Source: Eriocheir sinensis (lineage: Eukaryota > Arthropoda > Malacostraca > Decapoda > Varunidae). Taken from it: DNA of 64,000 nt. A program made the translations under genes and the position numbers. Shown here piece after piece: positions 1-19,477 of this stretch. The stretch is taken from assembly GCF_024679095.1 (NCBI RefSeq), contig NW_026111751.1, positions 153,501 through 217,500 on the forward strand. The letters are read 5' to 3'. The notes under the pieces were generated by a model. It did not search any database, was not told where the DNA came from, and saw only the letters and a list, made by a program, of their open reading frames with translations. Within the stretch, counting starts at the first letter, position 1, and each line of letters opens with the position of its first letter.

Positions 1-675
1 GCTCTGATCCTCGTCCAAGGGCACAATGCATTCAAGCTAGAAATCGAGCAAATAGGGTACTGGGATTTATTTCAAGGAGCGTAAGCAACAGAAGCGCCAA
101 AGTCGTCCTCAAACTATATTTAGCATTAGTTGGACCTCATCTTGGCTGTGCGGTTCAGTTCTGGTCACCTTACTATAGAATGGATATCAAAATGTTAGAA
201 TCGGTGCAGAGGAGGATGACTAAGATGATTCAGGGGTTGAGAAACTTGCCATACGAGGAAAGACTCAAACAGTTAAAACTGCATTCTCTAGAAAGGCGAA
301 GGGTGCGTGGAGACATGATCGAGGTTTATAAATGGATGAAGGGCTTTAATAAGGGAGATACTCATAAGGTTTTGTTGGTAAGAGAACCGGGTAGGACACG
401 AAGTAATGGGTTTAAACTGGATAATTTCAGATTCAACAGGGACATAGGCAAAAATTGGTTTACTAACAGGGTTGTGGATGAGTGGAATAGGCTTAGCAGT
501 CATGTGGTGAGTGCCAATACAATTGTCACATTCAAAAATAGACTAGATAAATTCATGGACAGCGATATTAGGTGGAGTTAGATACACGGGAGCTTAGGGT
601 CAAAGGAGCTGCCTTGTATAGCCCTACCGGCCTCTTGTAGACTCCAACGTTCTTATGTTTTTATGTTCTTATAGT
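1..675 (+). mobile_element. CR1-like LINE, 3' end fragment
   Basis: This is the 3' terminus of a CR1-like non-LTR retrotransposon, cut by the window's left edge. One frame is open from base 3 to 581. It covers the end of the reverse transcriptase and its C-terminal domain (RPHL-like, AVQFWSPYYR, QRRMTKMIQGLR, RVVDEWNRLSSHVV). A short 3' UTR follows, then a degenerate octamer tail of TTCTTATG type near 650-675. The same sequence recurs at 57263-57870 with few differences, so this belongs to a multicopy family. Octamer 3' tails are a known trait of CR1 elements. The clade call rests on motif resemblance, not on a phylogeny. Confidence 0.85.
3..581 (+). CDS. CR1-like reverse transcriptase C-terminal region, partial
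   Basis: This is the C-terminal part of a LINE ORF2 protein, about 193 residues to the stop at 579-581. The frame is open at the window edge, so the catalytic palm lies outside. It carries the post-RT domain typical of CR1-like ORF2, with the YLPYEER-like and GRTRSNGFKLDNFRF-like blocks. One difference from the 57 kb copy is RPHLDYAV there against GPHLGCAV here, suggesting drift in a dead copy. The Met at 180 is internal, not the protein start. Confidence 0.8.
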   Translation, partial: SDPRPRAQCIQARNRANRVLGFISRSVSNRSAKVVLKLYLALVGPHLGCAVQFWSPYYRMDIKMLESVQRRMTKMIQGLRNLPYEERLKQLKLHSLERRRVRGDMIEVYKWMKGFNKGDTHKVLLVREPGRTRSNGFKLDNFRFNRDIGKNWFTNRVVDEWNRLSSHVVSANTIVTFKNRLDKFMDSDIRWS

Positions 676-3710
<3,035 letters not shown>

Positions 3711-3874
3711 TTTAAACATACATATATATTTACAAAGACCCAAAGGTGCACTGCCGTGTGCTGCCTATTCAGAGGTCATAGTCTATATGAGAGAAAAAAT
3801 ATATAAAGGTAATAACATACATTATATACATATATATCCAAACTGCACTGTCCTATATATACACTGCACTGTCA

Positions 3875-4159
<285 letters not shown>

Positions 4160-4193
4160 GTGAGGTCTATATATATATATGGGAGATATATAT

Positions 4194-4408
<215 letters not shown>

Positions 4409-4501
4409 CAGCGAAGGTCATGTGAGGGTGAGTGGGAGGATAAGATGACTCGCTAAAGGTTTTTTTTTTTTAAACAATTTATCTGCTGTTTTGTAAAGTG
4501 G

Positions 4502-6030
<1,529 letters not shown>

Positions 6031-6037
6031 ATCGCTG

Positions 6038-8866
<2,829 letters not shown>

Positions 8867-9271
8867 TTTTCTTTCTTATGAGCCCGTCACTGAGAACTGT
8901 TTTTCGTGTATTTTCGTTAACACTTACTTGGCAGACTCGCGTGTTTCCCATGCTAACGACGCACCATTTATTTTTATTGTAGAATCTGTCACAGTATTGT
9001 TGCTCTCTCGTCGTTTGTGTCACTTAGTTAACAGTCTGATTAATGAGTGTTTAGTTGATGTTCCCTTTCTTCTTTAACTATTTTTTCTTTACTTTCTTTT
9101 CTTTCGTTTGTTCTTTTCTCTTTTCTTCTTTCTTCTTTTCTTTTTTCTTCTCAAGACCACATAGTAATTGACTGAGGTATTTTTATTTGTATTCTTTTAA
9201 ACATTATTTTTCACTCCCCGTTGTTGTTTTGTGTTTGTTTTGGTGTACAGAAGTCTTCCTAAACTTTTTAT

Positions 9272-9395
<124 letters not shown>

Positions 9396-10009
9396 ATTCA
9401 ACAACATTTGCGCATTACATTTTTTTCATTAGCCTCCACCAACCGAAAACTTTTGTTCATATGTTTGTTAGTTTAATCGGTGTAGAGAAGTCTCCCAAAA
9501 CTTTCTATTATATATTTTCGTCTTTTTTTTTCCTTAATCTGCATTGTAAAACAGCATTAGCTCTTCTTCATAAAGCTTCGCCAACTTTATCCTTTTCCTA
9601 GAAGGCTTATATGTTTGTTTGGTGCAGAGAAGTCTTCTAAAACGTTCCTTCATATTTTTTCGTTGTTTTTATGTTCTGCATAGTAAAAACGCATCACTTT
9701 TGTGTTTCCTTTTTCCATTCACCTTCATTAACCTTCACCAGCCCCAAACTTTTATTCATGTGGATTGCTTTATTTTTTTCGAAGTATATTTTTCTGACGC
9801 TATATTTCCGACGAACAGTTAGCGCCGTTATTACTCCCATTGCGTTTTAGCAACCACGAAAAATACATCGGCGGGTTATTCTCTCCCCTTTTCTGTTGCG
9901 TAGGTGCAGGCCACTTATCTCAGAATAGGTCCACTGTCTACCCTGCCTTCCACAGTGCCTCTCTTACTTCATTCTTATGTGAACAGTTCCACCCATCATA
10001 GTAAAAGAA

Positions 10010-10085
10010 AGCAGCTCAAGGCCTAAACATAAATGAAAACCAGAAAGACAACTGAAAACACAAGAAGCCCATTAAGGTAACACTA
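10010..10085 (+). repeat. Unexpanded seed of the copy-B 19-bp minisatellite
   Basis: This holds two degenerate units with AACTGAAAACACAAGAAGCCC, flanked by AAATGAAAAC on the left and TTAACACTATAATAAC-like sequence on the right. The same flanks bracket a 1.5-kb array of about 80 units at 41875-43440 in duplication copy B. Confidence 0.75.
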
Positions 10086-10156
10086 TGATAACACGATGGA
10101 TACTAGTATTTATTTCATTTTTCTCTTCTCTTTTTTTTCTCGTGTCTGTGTCTTGG

Positions 10157-10158
<2 letters not shown>

Positions 10159-10244
<86 letters not shown>
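10159..10244 (+). repeat. (TG)n microsatellite
   Basis: 43 TG units. A matching (TG)n lies at the corresponding point of copy B (43523-43571), so this array predates the duplication. Confidence 0.97.
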
Positions 10245-10246
<2 letters not shown>

Positions 10247-11317
10247 AGATTTAAGTAACCTATTCATTGTTCGAATTGACTAAAAACGATAACAACTTTA
10301 TTTTTTCAACATCACTTCGTAAACACTTGACCAAGGTATTAGTACTCGTTCCCTTTAAACATTGGCTCTATTCCCGTTGTTGTTTTGTTGTTGTTGTATA
10401 TCTTTATTTAGTTATGTATCCTTTTTTCTTATTTTGTATATTCGTTATACTCCTTATTTCGTATCTTTATTCCCGTTTGTTTGCTTGTTTTTTGTTTGTT
10501 AGTTTGGTGTGGTGAGTTATTGGATATTACGGCTCTTCCCTTTGGACCTAATTCTCCCGGCAAACCTTCAACCACTTAATTGTTCCTGGCGGCACTTTAC
10601 GGCCGCTCTTATCATGCAAAAAGCGTGAAACCTTTTTGTTTTTACGGTGTCGGCGCCACACAAACACCGCCAGCGAGTGTTTTACCGACTAATTGTTTCC
10701 GTCGGTTCTTTACGATCACTCTTAACTCGTTGTGGTCTATTGTGCTTAGTGTCCGGTATTTTTTTGCTTTCATAATCTGTGAAGTTTATGGTTTCTGTTA
10801 TTTTTTATGGTTTTGCTTCCCGGCGATAGAGAACCGTCAGTTGTTTATCCTCCTAATTGTTTCGGGAGGTTTTACGGCAACTGTAAACTTGTAATGTCTT
10901 TTCATGATATTACTTTCCAGTGATGTGTTACCGACAAAGACATAACCCAGTAATGTTCTCTTACACGTCACAAGTCACAAAGGCAGCTAACACATGTGTT
11001 GCCAGTAAATTAACATATCATTTCTAATTCATTTATATAACACAAAGCTAAAATCTTTAAAAAAATATACTTAATTTATAATATTATGTGTTTTTATTTA
11101 CCACATCGAAAGTTAACGCGATCGATTTTACCAGCAAACATTTCACTAACTTTTTTTCAGTTACTCTTATGCTGCAACTATTTCACCAGCATAAAGCTAA
11201 CTGTTTTTCCGTATCGAGCCGAGCACTATGATGAAAACACATCTTATTTGTCCCAAAAACATATAACCAACTCATTAGCACTTAATTTCCTGTCTTTCAT
11301 TATCATTTAGCATTATT

Positions 11318-11605
11318 TTAGCCCAGCGGCACGGAACGCCTTGCCGTGAATCCACGTGCTCGGGTTTGATCCAGACCCGGGGTAGTCGGCGTCCAGTTCA
11401 CCCAGCTGTTTATCCTCCCATCGATTTGGTCGATAAATGGATACCTGGGGAAATATAGGAAAGATAAACGGTGGTTGCTCGGATGTCACACTTGTCTTGT
11501 GTTTCCGGATAAGGGATTCATATCAGTCATAGTTTCAACGGCCAGTGAAACTGATATGAGCACCGAGGCCACGCGCAGATCTGTGTGTGCCCCCAACTCT
11601 ACCTC
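11318..11605 (+). mobile_element. tRNA-derived SINE, family b (copy 1)
   Basis: The tRNA-like head carries a pol III A-box (TAGCCCAGCGG at 11320-11330) and a B-box (GGGTTTGATCC at 11362-11372). The body has the phrase GGTCGATAAATGG (11428-11440) and ends near CACGCGCAG. The body is shared with 44843-45123 (same insertion, via the segmental duplication) and with an independent minus-strand copy at 46038-46316. Ends are approximate and no clear target duplication is seen. Confidence 0.75.
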
Positions 11606-12329
11606 GATCATTAACTCGCAGCATTTACGAACGGACAGACTTAAAATTACCTTTGTTTGTGTTTGCATTAGTCTCCTGTCGCCATGAATACAATTACGGA
11701 ACGGTAATTTCCCTGCGTGTCTTCTCTTTATAACCACAATCAGCGGGGAACAGTCGTGAAATATCGTGTGCAGTCCTCGGGGCGGAAATTAATGTTTTGA
11801 TGCCTGTACACTCTAAGCGCCGTTATCCCTGCAACATTTTCTCTCATAGTAACATTTTCTCGACTTTACCAGTACGGACACACACTCGTAATTATGAAAT
11901 GGTGATCTATAATATTTCTATTCGAGCAGGATATTAATTGTACTCCTTTAATACTCTAACCATTTTTCTCCTCAGCAGTATATTTGACAAGCTTCATTTT
12001 CATATCGCACCTCATAATTCATCCTGACAACCCTGGCTTAAAATTAATCAGCTCGTGTTTCCTTTTTTTTTTTTTTCACATCAAGTATTTTGTCACAAGC
12101 TTAGCCGGACAGGGCACACACTCCACACTTTCACGTTGTACCTTCGTAACACATCCTGACATCAGAACTTTTGTTATTATTAAGTCATAAATATTCAGCG
12201 GCCAAAAATACACGAGTCGCGTCTGACTCTCCCTCTTCCTCTTAACAACCACTAGAGACGAGGGTGGCGTAAGCTGTGGCACTCTCCCTCTCCCCCCTCC
12301 TCACAACTCACGCACGACACTGTCAGTTT

Positions 12330-12700
12330 ACAACGCCTCGGAAATTGACTTCTTTATTCTGGTGTTACGATCTTTATAGTTCTGACAGTTTGGGTGGCAC
12401 GTTTGAAATCTTACTTTTCTACTTTCCCACCACTGCACATCTCACACACAAGCTTGGCCATTCACGACGCCTCGGAATTTAACTCTCTAGTCGTTGTTGG
12501 TGTTTCCTTTTAATTTGATATCTGTGACAGTTTGGGGGCAGAGTTTTCTTTATGTATTTCTTTTGTCCTCTCGCTGCTCCCTCACACTCTTAACACTTTA
12601 CGAAGTCTCGGAAATTTACTTTCTTTTAGTGTTACTTTAGTGTTACTTATTAATAGCTTTGATCTTACAACAGACCTCGGAAATTACGTATTATATTCTA
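12330..12700 (+). repeat. Degenerate repeat of about 135 bp
   Basis: The phrase CCTCGGAAATT, often followed by GACTT and a GTGTTAC block and then GACAGTTTGGG, recurs at 12336, 12470, 12606 and 12675. It recurs in copy B near 45860 and 45978, and again at 14034. This is an old, decayed tandem repeat. Confidence 0.6.
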
Positions 12701-12770
12701 ACGTCACAAATTAATAGTCTTTTACACAAACGGACAGAAAAAATACCTATGAGATACATGAAGTCATTCC

Positions 12771-12905
12771 TCTCCTTCCATCTCTCTCCATCTTCATCTC
12801 TCCTTCCATCTCTCTCCATCTCCATCTCTCCTTCCATATCTCTCCATCTCCATCTCTCCTTCCATCTCTCTCCATCTCCATCTCCTCTTTCATCTCTCTC
12901 ACAGC
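12771..12905 (+). repeat. 28-bp CT-rich minisatellite, about 4.5 copies
   Basis: Units built from CATCTCTCTCCATCTCCAT followed by CTCTCCTTC. Its open frames on either strand are artefacts. Confidence 0.85.
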
Positions 12906-13165
12906 CATGACTGACAGACCAACAGGCATCGGAAACTAACGAGGTGCTACTATTCAAAACATCAACTTACAGCTAACTTTGTCACCGTAACCACGTATAA
13001 GATGACAAGTAATAACAGCTCCCCATTCACTCCACCTCAGACAGTGGTGGACTCTCGAAGCTGCTTCTGTAGAGGGTGGAGGGCAGCGCTAATACTCACC
13101 GGCCCTGTCTGGAAGGGGACTTTCTTTACTCCATCCAGACAGAGTGGCCGAGACGTTCAGTGCTG

Positions 13166-15275
13166 CCCCCTAGAGAAACGGCGAAAGACCCAGGCACTTA
13201 GTCTTTACGTATCACTGTGCATTTTTGTGCAGTACAGGAGTGAGTTGGAGGCCCAAAATAGATGTAGAAAAAAAATCCTCCTGGCGTTTGGAGATAACTT
13301 TTTGTTGTTGTTGTTGATATAGTGTTGCCGGTATATGTCAGCCACAAGCTATACGTTACACCTGGAGTATCTTTGAGAGTCACAAAAGGCTACGTGTAAC
13401 TTTTATTTCTTTTTACCTCACTCAATTCTCTCCGTCTCCAAGTTCTACAGACAATCAGGCTTAAGAAGTTAAATTTTTTTTTTTAGAACAAAGGAGGTGA
13501 TAAGTAGAAGCGATTAGTAGAACATGGTTTACCTAACCTACATGTTTTGTCTACTTGATCTTGTAAGTGGATAAAAGTACGTGGCATATTTCTTTCTTTT
13601 TCTCTCCACCGCATGCAACGAACTCGAGACTTGCACACACCACTAGACTTGAAGTGAAGTGTTGTGTGCTGCTAGTTACTTAACTCATGTACAAGTTGCC
13701 TCTAGTTCTTCTTTAACACTTTCACAGACACAACTTTTCTTGACTTCAAACTCGTTATTTCTTTTACTATTTTTGTAAGTTTCAAGTTACGTCTAGCTCT
13801 TATTGCTCCTACAATATTATATAGCACAATTATCTTTATGTTCTCCTCACTCAACCCTTTACACAAGCCTAACTGACCACCACATCCTGTACATTAACAT
13901 GCATTTTCCATTTCAGACGATCAGAGGCTTGTTCCTCCACCAGCAATAACCACTGACAAAGGTATGTAGCACAGCCTTCTCCTCCTTCCTTACGCCTCAC
14001 GCAACTCTCTCACATCCTCTGCAAACCTCAAGACCTCGGAAATCAATGTTTTGTCGTGTATTTACTGCCATAAGCTCCTTACCATTTAAGCCACAATTCC
14101 CACGTCTAGTTTCCCTTTAAATAATAATCATACTCGAGGTGATATAGTATGGACGGCGGTGCGCGCTGTCTTTCCTCTCCTTCCATCTCTTATTCCTCTC
14201 ACAACTTTGACAGACAGAAAAGGCATCGGCAGTTAAAGTGACGGTCTTATTATTTAATGCCTCAAGACCCTCTACCTTGGAAATCAACTTTTTTATGAAT
14301 GTATTTACTGCGCTAAGCTCATTGCTATTTCAGCCACAATATATACGTCTTGCTCACCTTTAAATAACATAATAGCAGCGGTAGAACAGCCGTTCTTAGC
14401 TTTCCAACTAAAGCAACTCTCCCACAGTCTTGGGTAACCATGACTAAACTGTGGACTAATTCTTTGGCTGGTGTTAGGAATTGCCTGACGCTGTTAGTAC
14501 TTAAGCCATAAGTATTAAGGTAACTGTTTCATGGCTTTAGTAATAATAAGTGGAGTCTTCAATTTTGTTACTTTTCTCGGTTTTTTTCTCGTACATTTTT
14601 TGTTTAATCCTCCTTCACTGTGCTTTTTTTTTCTCATCAGTTACGTAATTTTTTTATTATTATTATTTCATGCCTGTCGTGATACGTTTTAAAGTCTGAA
14701 GTTTTATGTTATTTGTCAGTTGTTTCTCGCATTTTCTTCAGTGTAATCAATCCCTTTCACTTTTTTCTTCACTTATTATTTTTCATGTTTTTCTTCTGTA
14801 TAGATAGTTGTGTATTTCTCTTGGCATCCTTAGTTAATATAGCAACGTCTCAGGTTTACACAAATTCTTCAGCTGTCACGGAAGGCCGTTGATTCTTAAA
14901 CCGTAAACAACATTCGCTGTATTTCTTTGCTCTAGAAAATATGCAGTGTGTCGTTACGTCATTTATCGGCTCAATGAACGATCTGGGCTTTAGTATTAAC
15001 CTTCAAGAACTTTAATTATTTGCGGGAACAGTCCATAGCGTTTTTTTGTGTCATCTCGTTATCTTTCTCGGTTCATCTTTTATCTCCACCTCCCTTGAGC
15101 TGCCTCGTCCGCTGTGATAGAGATGCACAAGACTTTTTTCTTAATCACTGAAATATTAAGAAGTACAATCTTAACTTTTTTTCATCCTTTTACTCTCACT
15201 CTTAAGGCAACACAACTTTAAATTTACTCATGTAACTTTAGTGTTTTCAGTTCACACACAAAAAATCACGTGAAC
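13166..15275. other. AT-rich DNA without recognised genes
   Basis: Contains a diverged duplicate pair at about 14026-14150 and 14261-14385, sharing CTCAAGACC, GTATTTACTG and a block before CCTTTAAATAA. Near 15098 it holds CCCTTGAGCTGCCTC, matching the 3' end phrase of LINE family B elsewhere in the window and possibly a tiny remnant of one. Otherwise nothing coding. Confidence 0.5.
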
Positions 15276-15313
15276 ATTTATATTTATATTTATATTTATA
15301 TTTATATTTATAA

Positions 15314-15669
15314 GGGGAGGCGGTGGCTGAATCGACAGAGTAACACCACCGCGTTCAGGAGGACGCGAGTTCAATCCCCGCCCGGTGCCACCAAGCTGGG
15401 ATTTTTCAGCCGCCGCCGAGTGGCTTAAAACTACCCACATGCTGTCCAGAAGACCACCTATCAACCCGGACTCTAGATTCTAGGATTAAAGATGAGCTCC
15501 GGGAGGGCAGCATGAGCCAATGCAAGATGGCGCCACTATAAACACTCGCCTGCGCTAGAACAGGCTGGGCCGACCATCAGGACCCACCGGGAAGAAGCCT
15601 TGGGCCGATCATCAGGCCCCACCGGGAAAAAGCCTACCGGCGCTATAGGCCGCGACGTAAAAAAAAAAT
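15314..15669 (+). mobile_element. tRNA-derived SINE, family a (copy 1, full)
   Basis: A tRNA-like head with an A-box-like TGGCTGAATCGA (15324) and B-box-like GAGTTCAATCC (15367-15377). An unrelated body contains CGAGTGGCTTAAAACT, AAGATGGCGCCAC and GGGCCGACCATCAGGACCC, and a poly-A tail lies at 15659-15668. It sits next to a TTTATA repeat. A second, internally deleted copy lies at 29714-29985. It carries no protein; SINEs of this type are transcribed by pol III and moved by LINE machinery. Confidence 0.85.
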
Positions 15670-15857
15670 ATATATATTATTTTTATTTATTTATTTTCCA
15701 TTGATTACATGTATTACAAGCGTCCCCTCAACACAAGGACGTAGCCCAAAGTAATCATTCTTATTCTCCCAAAACGGACCAGCACTGTCTTCCTTTTAAT
15801 GTACGTCGCATTAAGTAGCACAGTTCTTGCGCTCATAAATCGCGACTCACGCTGCTA

Positions 15858-16480
15858 CAGGCGACCGGAGCATAAAATTAACGCTCATGTGAAGAAGTAT
15901 TGGCACGCTATGAGGGGAAAAGGGGAGTGTGTAGGACGACGAGTACTGAGGACGGAAGTACAGGACATAGACGGGAAGAAGAGAGACAGGAAGAGGTGGA
16001 TTGATTATGTAAAAAGGAGTGTGCATGAACCTAAGTACTGAGGACGGAAGTACAGGACATAGACGGGAAGAAGAGACAGGAAGAGATGGATTAGTTATGT
16101 AAAGAGGAGTGTGCATGAACCTAAGTAATGAGGACGGCAGTATAGGACACAGACGGAAAGAAGAGAGACAGGAAGAGATGGATTGATTATGTAAAAATTA
16201 GTGTGCATGAACCTAAGTAATGAGGACGGAAGTACAGGACACGGACGGGAAGAAGAGAGACAGGAAGAGGTTGACTGATTATGTGAAGAGGAGTGTGCAT
16301 GAACCTAAGTAAAGAGGACGGTAGTACGGTATAAAAGAAAGACAGGGAAACTGAGGGCAAGACTTGGATGGATTGAACAAAAGAAGACAGAAGAGACGAA
16401 AGCATCAAGAAAACATATAGAGAAAAACCGACCAGAGTGGAGAAGGTTCTTACATAATAGCGACACCATTCAACTTGGTA
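15858..16480 (+). pseudogene. LINE ORF2 C-terminal fragment with internal 92-bp tandem repeat
   Basis: The translated part around 15880-16041 reads KYWHAMRGKGE, GRRVLRTEV and KKRDRKRWIDYVKRSV. This resembles the C-terminal block of many LINE polyproteins (GRRV-basic-KRWxDCVKEDL). Further on, 16390-16460 reads like the matching end piece (NRPEWRRFLHNSDT). Between them the GAGGACGG-to-CCTAAGTA segment is tandemly repeated about 4.5 times, with starts at 15944, 16036, 16126, 16218 and 16310 (periods 92, 90, 92, 92). The period destroys the frame, so it cannot encode an intact protein. Confidence 0.65.
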
Positions 16481-16880
16481 TATTAATGCTGAGAAAATGG
16501 TTTAACGGTATAATCTAACTCCTTAAATGTTTACCCGCTGCTTCTTTTATATTTAGCGTAGTCTTTGCTTTCATTAACGTCCACCTATTAATTAAGAAAA
16601 TACTGCGATTTTAATTTAACTAATGGTTTCCGTTATTCCTTAAAAGATATGCGTATTTACCACGAGTCTTGCCTTCACTTCACGTACAGACTCGACGAAA
16701 GGACAATGCTTTTTAGATTACCACTAATATGGACTTAATAACAGTGCTCTAATTTCCCCAAGAAACATGTACTGCCGCGTTGATAACTTGAAAAATACGA
16801 TACATGTTTTTCCTTCCCGCGCATCACCTCGCTCAAATCATTCACACGCGACTGGAGCTTGGAAATTACTTCTCACAACT
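16481..16880. other. AT-rich spacer, nothing recognised
   Basis: No coding potential or repeat structure evident before the 5S-associated array. Confidence 0.45.
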
Positions 16881-17363
16881 TAAGAAACCTTCACTACTTC
16901 ACCCGGTCCAAGCGCTGGCATGTGTTTACCTGTGTTACCTGCCTTAAAGATGAAAGCCAGTTCACCTTTCGTTTTGCACCCCTCTTCTTTTCTTTTCACT
17001 TAGCTTTTAGCCTTTCTTTTGCATTCCTCTTTTCTTTTCATCTAGGTCTTAGCCTTTCGCTTTGCATCCCTGTTTTCGTTTTATTTAGCTTTTGGACTTT
17101 CGTTTTGCACCATTTCTTTTCCTTAAGCATTTCGTTTTCCGTCCCTTTTTTTTCTTTTCATTTAGCTCAGCCTTTCGTTTTGAGAATTTTGACGCTGGTT
17201 ACGTAACTTTTTTTTATTTATTCTTTTTTTTTCTTCCAATGACCGTTTGGCACAGCATACAAGGAGAAACAATTAACAACAGGCACAAGCAATCTATTAG
17301 CTTTCCTTAGTCCTTTGAGGCCGTGGTCCCATGGCCTAATTACTCCCTAAATCACAGAATAAG

Positions 17364-17488
<125 letters not shown>

Positions 17489-17579
17489 TTCAGTTTTGTG
17501 CCATGAAAAGTGTATCACAATAGCTCTTCCTGGTAAATTCATGACGTACATTTCCTGGAGGTTGAAGGAAACTAACAAA

Positions 17580-18238
17580 CCTTCGTTACCTCACCGGGGT
17601 CCCAGCGCTGTCATGTGTTTACCTGTGTTACCTGGCTCAAACATCAGGACCAACTTAACAAACCTTCACTACTTCACCCGGTCCAAGCGCTTTCATGTGT
17701 TTACCTGTGTTACCTGGCTCAAACATCAGGACCAACTTAACAAACCTTCACTACTTTACCCGGTCCAAGCGTGGCACGTGTTTACCTGTGTTACCTGGCT
17801 CAAACATCAGGACCAACTTAACAAACGTTCACTAATTCATCCGATCCAAGCGCTGGCATATGTTTACCTGTGTCACCTGGCTCAAACATCAGGACCAACT
17901 TAACAAACCTTCACTACTTCACCCGGTCCAAGCGCTGGCATGTGTTTACCTGTCTTACCTGGCTCAAACATCAGGACCAACTTAACAAACCTTCACTACT
18001 TCACCCGGTCCAAGCGCTGGCATGTGTTTACCTGTGTTACCTGGCTCAAACATCAGGACCAACTTAACAAACCTTCACTACTTCACCCGGTCCAAGCGCT
18101 GGCATGTGTTTACCTGTGTTACCTGGCTCAAACATCAGGACCAACTTAAGAAACCTTCAATACTTCACCCGGTACTAGCGCTGGCATGTATTTACCTGTG
18201 TTACCTGCCTCAAAGATGAAAGCCAGTTCACCTTTCTC
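17580..18238 (+). repeat. 82-bp minisatellite block, about 8 units
   Basis: Units contain CGGTCCAAGCGCTGGCATG, TTTACCTGTGTTACCTGGC and CAGGACCAACTTAACAAAC. Similar blocks lie at 18735-18976, 19478-20042 and 20790-20963. 82 is not a multiple of three, so the unit reads through all three frames and creates overlapping fake ORFs. Confidence 0.95.
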
Positions 18239-18356
18239 GTCAACGGCCACACCACGTTGAAAACACCGCTTCTCGTCCGATCAGCGATGTTAAGCGACGT
18301 TGGGTCTGGATAGTACTTGGATGGGTGACCGCCTTGGAACACCAGATGCTGTTGGC
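18239..18356 (+). rRNA. 5S ribosomal RNA (copy 1 of 3)
   Basis: 118 nt with hallmark eukaryotic 5S blocks: TCTCGTCCGATCAGCGA, GTTAAGCGACGTTGGG (internal A-box region) and TACTTGGATGGGTGACCGCC (C-box), ending GTTGGC. A pol III T-run lies at 18364-18368. It resembles arthropod 5S. CCTTGG replaces the usual CCTGGG in the C-box and GATGTTAAGC replaces GAAGTTAAGC, so it may be a pseudogene. 5S is a structural RNA of the large ribosomal subunit, transcribed by pol III with TFIIIA. Confidence 0.88.
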
Positions 18357-18734
18357 ATCCCTCTTTTTATTTACTTTCTCTTAATTTTTCACTTTGCGGT
18401 CCTGGTGACTCTTTTCTTTTCATATAGCTTTCGGCCTTTCGTTATGTTTTATATTTTTTTTTCTTTCGTTTTGCACCCCTCATCTTTTCTTTTTATTTAG
18501 TTATCAGCCTTTCTTTTGCATTCCTCTTTTCTTTTCATGTAGGACTTAGCCTTTGGCTTTGCATCCCTGTTTTCGTTTTATTTAGCTTTTGGACTTTCGT
18601 TTTGCACCAATTTTTTTCCGTAAGCATTTCGTTTTCCGTCCCTTTTTTTTTCTTTTCATTTAGCTCAGCCTTTCGTTTTGAAAATTTTGACGCTGGCTAC
18701 GTAACTTTATATATTTATTGATTAATTAATTTAT

Positions 18735-18976
18735 TTTTACTTCACCGGGGTCCCAGCGCTGGCATGTGTTTACCTGTGTTACTTGACTCAAACATAAGGA
18801 GCAACTTAACAAACCTTCACTACTTCACCCGGTCCAAGCGCTGGCGTTTACCTGTGTTACCTGGCTCAAACATCACGACCAACTTAACAAACCTTCACTA
18901 CTTCACCCGGTCCAAGCGCTGGCATGTATTTACCTGTGTTACCTGCCTCAAAGATGAAAGCCAGTTCACCTTTCTC
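18735..18976 (+). repeat. 82-bp minisatellite block, about 3 units
   Basis: One unit lacks the ATGT of GGCATGTGTTT, reading CTGGCGTTTACC; the same deletion appears near 19580. This marks the two units as products of one amplification. Confidence 0.9.
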
Positions 18977-19095
18977 GCCAACGGCCACACCATGTTGAAA
19001 ACACCGATTCTCGTCCGATCAGCGAAGTTAAGCGACGTTGGGTCTGTATATTACTTGGATGGGTGTTCCGCCTGGGAACACCAGATGTTGTTGGC
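18977..19095 (+). rRNA. 5S ribosomal RNA (copy 2 of 3)
   Basis: 119 nt, starting GCCAACGGCC as in canonical 5S. It has an extra base and a substitution in the C-box (GGGTGTTCCGCC against GGGTGACCGCC) and CATGTTGAAAACACCG. The T-run follows at about 19103. C-box changes make transcription doubtful. Confidence 0.86.
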
Positions 19096-19477
19096 ATCCC
19101 TCTTTTTATTTAGTTTCTCTTAACTTTTCACTTTGCGGTCCTGGTGACTCTTTTCTTTTCATATAGCTTTCGGCCTTTCGTTATGTGTTATATTTTTTTT
19201 TTCTTTCGTTTTGCACCCCTCTTCTTTTCTTTTTATTTAGTTATCAGCCTTTATTTTGCATTCCTCTTTTCTTTTCATGTAGGTCTTAGCCTTTCGCTTT
19301 GCATCCCTGTTTTCGTTTTATTTAGCTTTTGGACTTTCGTTTATCACCAATTTTTTTCCTTAAGCATTTCGTTTTCCGTCCTTTTTTTTCTTTTGATTTA
19401 GCTCAGCCTTTCGTTTTGAAAATTTTGACCCTGGTTACGTAACTTTATTTATTTACTGATTAATTTATTTATTTTTA

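Noticed and set aside
12691..12957. Acidic-basic repeat protein (GERWKERW-like)
   Set aside because: It is the minus-strand reading of a 28-bp CT-rich minisatellite.
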